From the NCBI GenBank assembly GCA_036675425.1, contig JAKFFB010000121.1, positions 1 to 6,697 on the forward strand: a stretch of DNA of 6,697 nt. Reading direction: 5' to 3'. Under the pieces are notes generated by a model. It had not been told where the DNA came from and ran no database searches. It saw only the letters and a program-made list of their open reading frames with translations. The DNA comes from SCTD01 sp036675425. Its GTDB lineage: Bacteria > Actinomycetota > Actinomycetes > Mycobacteriales > SCTD01. Position 1 is the stretch's first letter; each line of letters starts with the position of its first letter. Below are positions 5,973-6,697 of the stretch, in pieces. Made by a program: the position numbers and the translations under genes.

Positions 5973-6422
5973 CCTTCTGGGGTGAGATCGTTGGATGACC
6001 TCCCCGGACGGCGTTGCTCGATCGCGGGCGCACTCGACGTCGTGGGCGACAAGTGGGCGCTGCTCGTCGTGCGCGAGATCGCGATGGGCAGCAAGCGCTT
6101 CAGCGACATCTTGGCCGGCACGGGTGCACCTCGGGAGCGGCTCAGCGCCCGGCTCACCGCGCTCGTGGACGCAGGGGTGCTGGAGCGTCGCCAGTACAGC
6201 GACGCACCTCCGCGTTCGAGCTACCACCTCACCGCTGCCGGCCGCGATCTCGTGCCGGTCCTGCAGGCACTCCTGCAGTGGGGAGACCGCTGGGTCGCCG
6301 ACACACCGCCGCTCGAGCTGCACCACCACGACCACCGCATCGACCCCGGATGGGTCTGCCGGACCTGCGGCGAGCCGACGGTCGGCAGCGACGTGATCCG
6401 AGTGGAGCCGGCGCCGTCCTAG
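5964..6422 (+). CDS. HxlR-family winged-helix transcriptional regulator
   Basis: 152 residues from the ATG at 5964. The core CSIAGALDVVGDKWALLVVRE (18-38, in part) is the HxlR signature: the conserved N-terminal Cys18 and the first helix with GDKW. Helix-turn-helix and recognition helix lie at about 43-78 (SKRFSDILAG, then RERLSARLTALVDAGVLERR). The wing follows at 79-90 (SDAPPRSSYHLT), then a dimerisation helix (AAGRDLVPVLQALLQWGDRW). The tail has a His cluster (HHHDH, 120-124) and a CxxC pair (Cys132, Cys135), seen in some HxlR proteins and possibly metal-binding. Several family members sense reactive electrophiles through the N-terminal cysteine. The start is uncertain: ATG 5964 has no ribosome site and abuts the operator, so it would be leaderless. 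GTG 5982 and TTG 5991 (preceded by GGGGTGAG) are alternatives that keep the whole domain. It probably controls the divergent exporter operon. Confidence 0.94.
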   Translation: MCEPSGVRSLDDLPGRRCSIAGALDVVGDKWALLVVREIAMGSKRFSDILAGTGAPRERLSARLTALVDAGVLERRQYSDAPPRSSYHLTAAGRDLVPVLQALLQWGDRWVADTPPLELHHHDHRIDPGWVCRTCGEPTVGSDVIRVEPAPS

Positions 6423-6556
6423 GTCTGCCAGACCGGCGCGACGTCCAGGTTGCGCGGCCGTGTCCCGTCACCGGCCGGAAAGTCCTCCAGGGCGGTGACG
6501 AAGCGGGCGAACGTACGCCGAGGAGCCTCCTGCAGCGACGTGCCCGACGCGGTCAC
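6419..6556 (-). CDS. Small 45-codon ORF, unrecognised
   Basis: A GTG at 6556-6554 overlaps the stop of the upstream partial gene as GTGA, and the frame runs 45 codons to TAG at 6421-6419. Third positions are strongly G/C, and the peptide looks coding: it begins MTASGTSLQEAPRRTF, continues FARFVTALEDFPAGDG, and ends with LDVAPVWQT. There is no signal peptide, membrane segment or cysteine. The ribosome site is weak, so expression would depend on coupling. Its stop shares the CTAG with the HxlR stop. It may be a genuine small protein or the frameshifted tail of the upstream gene. No function is assigned. Confidence 0.42.
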   Translation of the reverse strand: MTASGTSLQEAPRRTFARFVTALEDFPAGDGTRPRNLDVAPVWQT

Positions 6557-6697
6557 GACGCCTGCGCGAGCAGCACGTTGACGATGTAGCCGAGGTCGAT
6601 GCGTGGCTCGATGTGGTCGGGCGGGAGCGTTCCCGCGGAGACGCGTGCGGCCGCCAGCGCGGCGGGGTCGCCCCAAGCCGGTGCGGGGTGGTGCAGC
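6553..6697 (-). CDS. 3' end of an unrecognised gene entering from the right edge
   Basis: 47 complete codons of an open frame end in TGA at 6555-6553. The visible C-terminus contains HHPAPAWGDPAALAAAR, then LPPDHIEPRIDLGYIVNVLLAQAS. Codons are strongly G/C-ending and the segment lacks the Arg/Pro monotony of antisense frames, so I take it as coding. No motif identifies a family. The GTGA overlap with the next 45-codon ORF implies a shared transcript. Confidence 0.5.
   Translation of the reverse strand, partial: LHHPAPAWGDPAALAAARVSAGTLPPDHIEPRIDLGYIVNVLLAQAS

Noticed and set aside
5906..6157. Longer N-terminus for the MFS exporter
   Set aside because: It would cross the inverted repeat and the divergent HxlR gene. 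The ATG at 5905 has AGGAG 5 bases upstream and gives a normal DHA2 N-terminus.

Overview
The window is high-GC DNA with strong G/C preference at third codon positions, frequent GTG starts, tightly packed genes and 4-base stop/start overlaps. This points to an actinobacterium (Actinomycetota); I cannot name a genus from sequence alone. Both ends cut through genes.

Layout, left to right. (1) Positions 723 to 1, minus: the N-terminal part of a secreted coiled-coil protein, resembling the front end of NlpC/P60-type cell-wall hydrolases, running off the left edge. (2) Positions 819 to 2668, plus, divergent from it: a two-gene translationally coupled operon of a patatin-like lipid acyl hydrolase and a membrane-anchored PlsC-like (LPLAT) acyltransferase. 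One partner removes acyl chains and the other adds them, so a lipid-remodelling pair is a reasonable inference. (3) Positions 2965 to 2669, minus: a small unrecognised protein whose stop abuts the acyltransferase stop with no gap. (4) About 2966 to 3605: a low-information stretch holding a decayed C-terminal half of an aminoglycoside-phosphotransferase-type kinase (frameshifted and lacking its N-terminal half), two abutting perfect palindromes, and a short match to a tRNA T-arm. (5) Positions 5905 to 3639, minus: an operon of a 14-TM-type DHA2 MFS drug exporter followed, with an ATGA overlap, by a TesB-like acyl-CoA thioesterase with all three expected catalytic residues. (6) Positions 5964 to 6422, plus, divergent from the exporter: an HxlR-family regulator. 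The 58-base gap between them holds a perfect 12-base inverted repeat that brackets the -10 box of a plausible exporter promoter. (7) Positions 6697 to 6419, minus: the 3' end of an unrecognised gene, GTGA-overlapped with a 45-codon ORF that converges on the regulator, so both end in one shared CTAG.

The most coherent unit is the regulator, operator, exporter and thioesterase block. It looks like an inducible export/detoxification cassette in which HxlR probably represses the exporter operon and possibly itself. The thioesterase is the least expected member. I saw no clearly new defence system, CRISPR array, insertion sequence or intact RNA gene.
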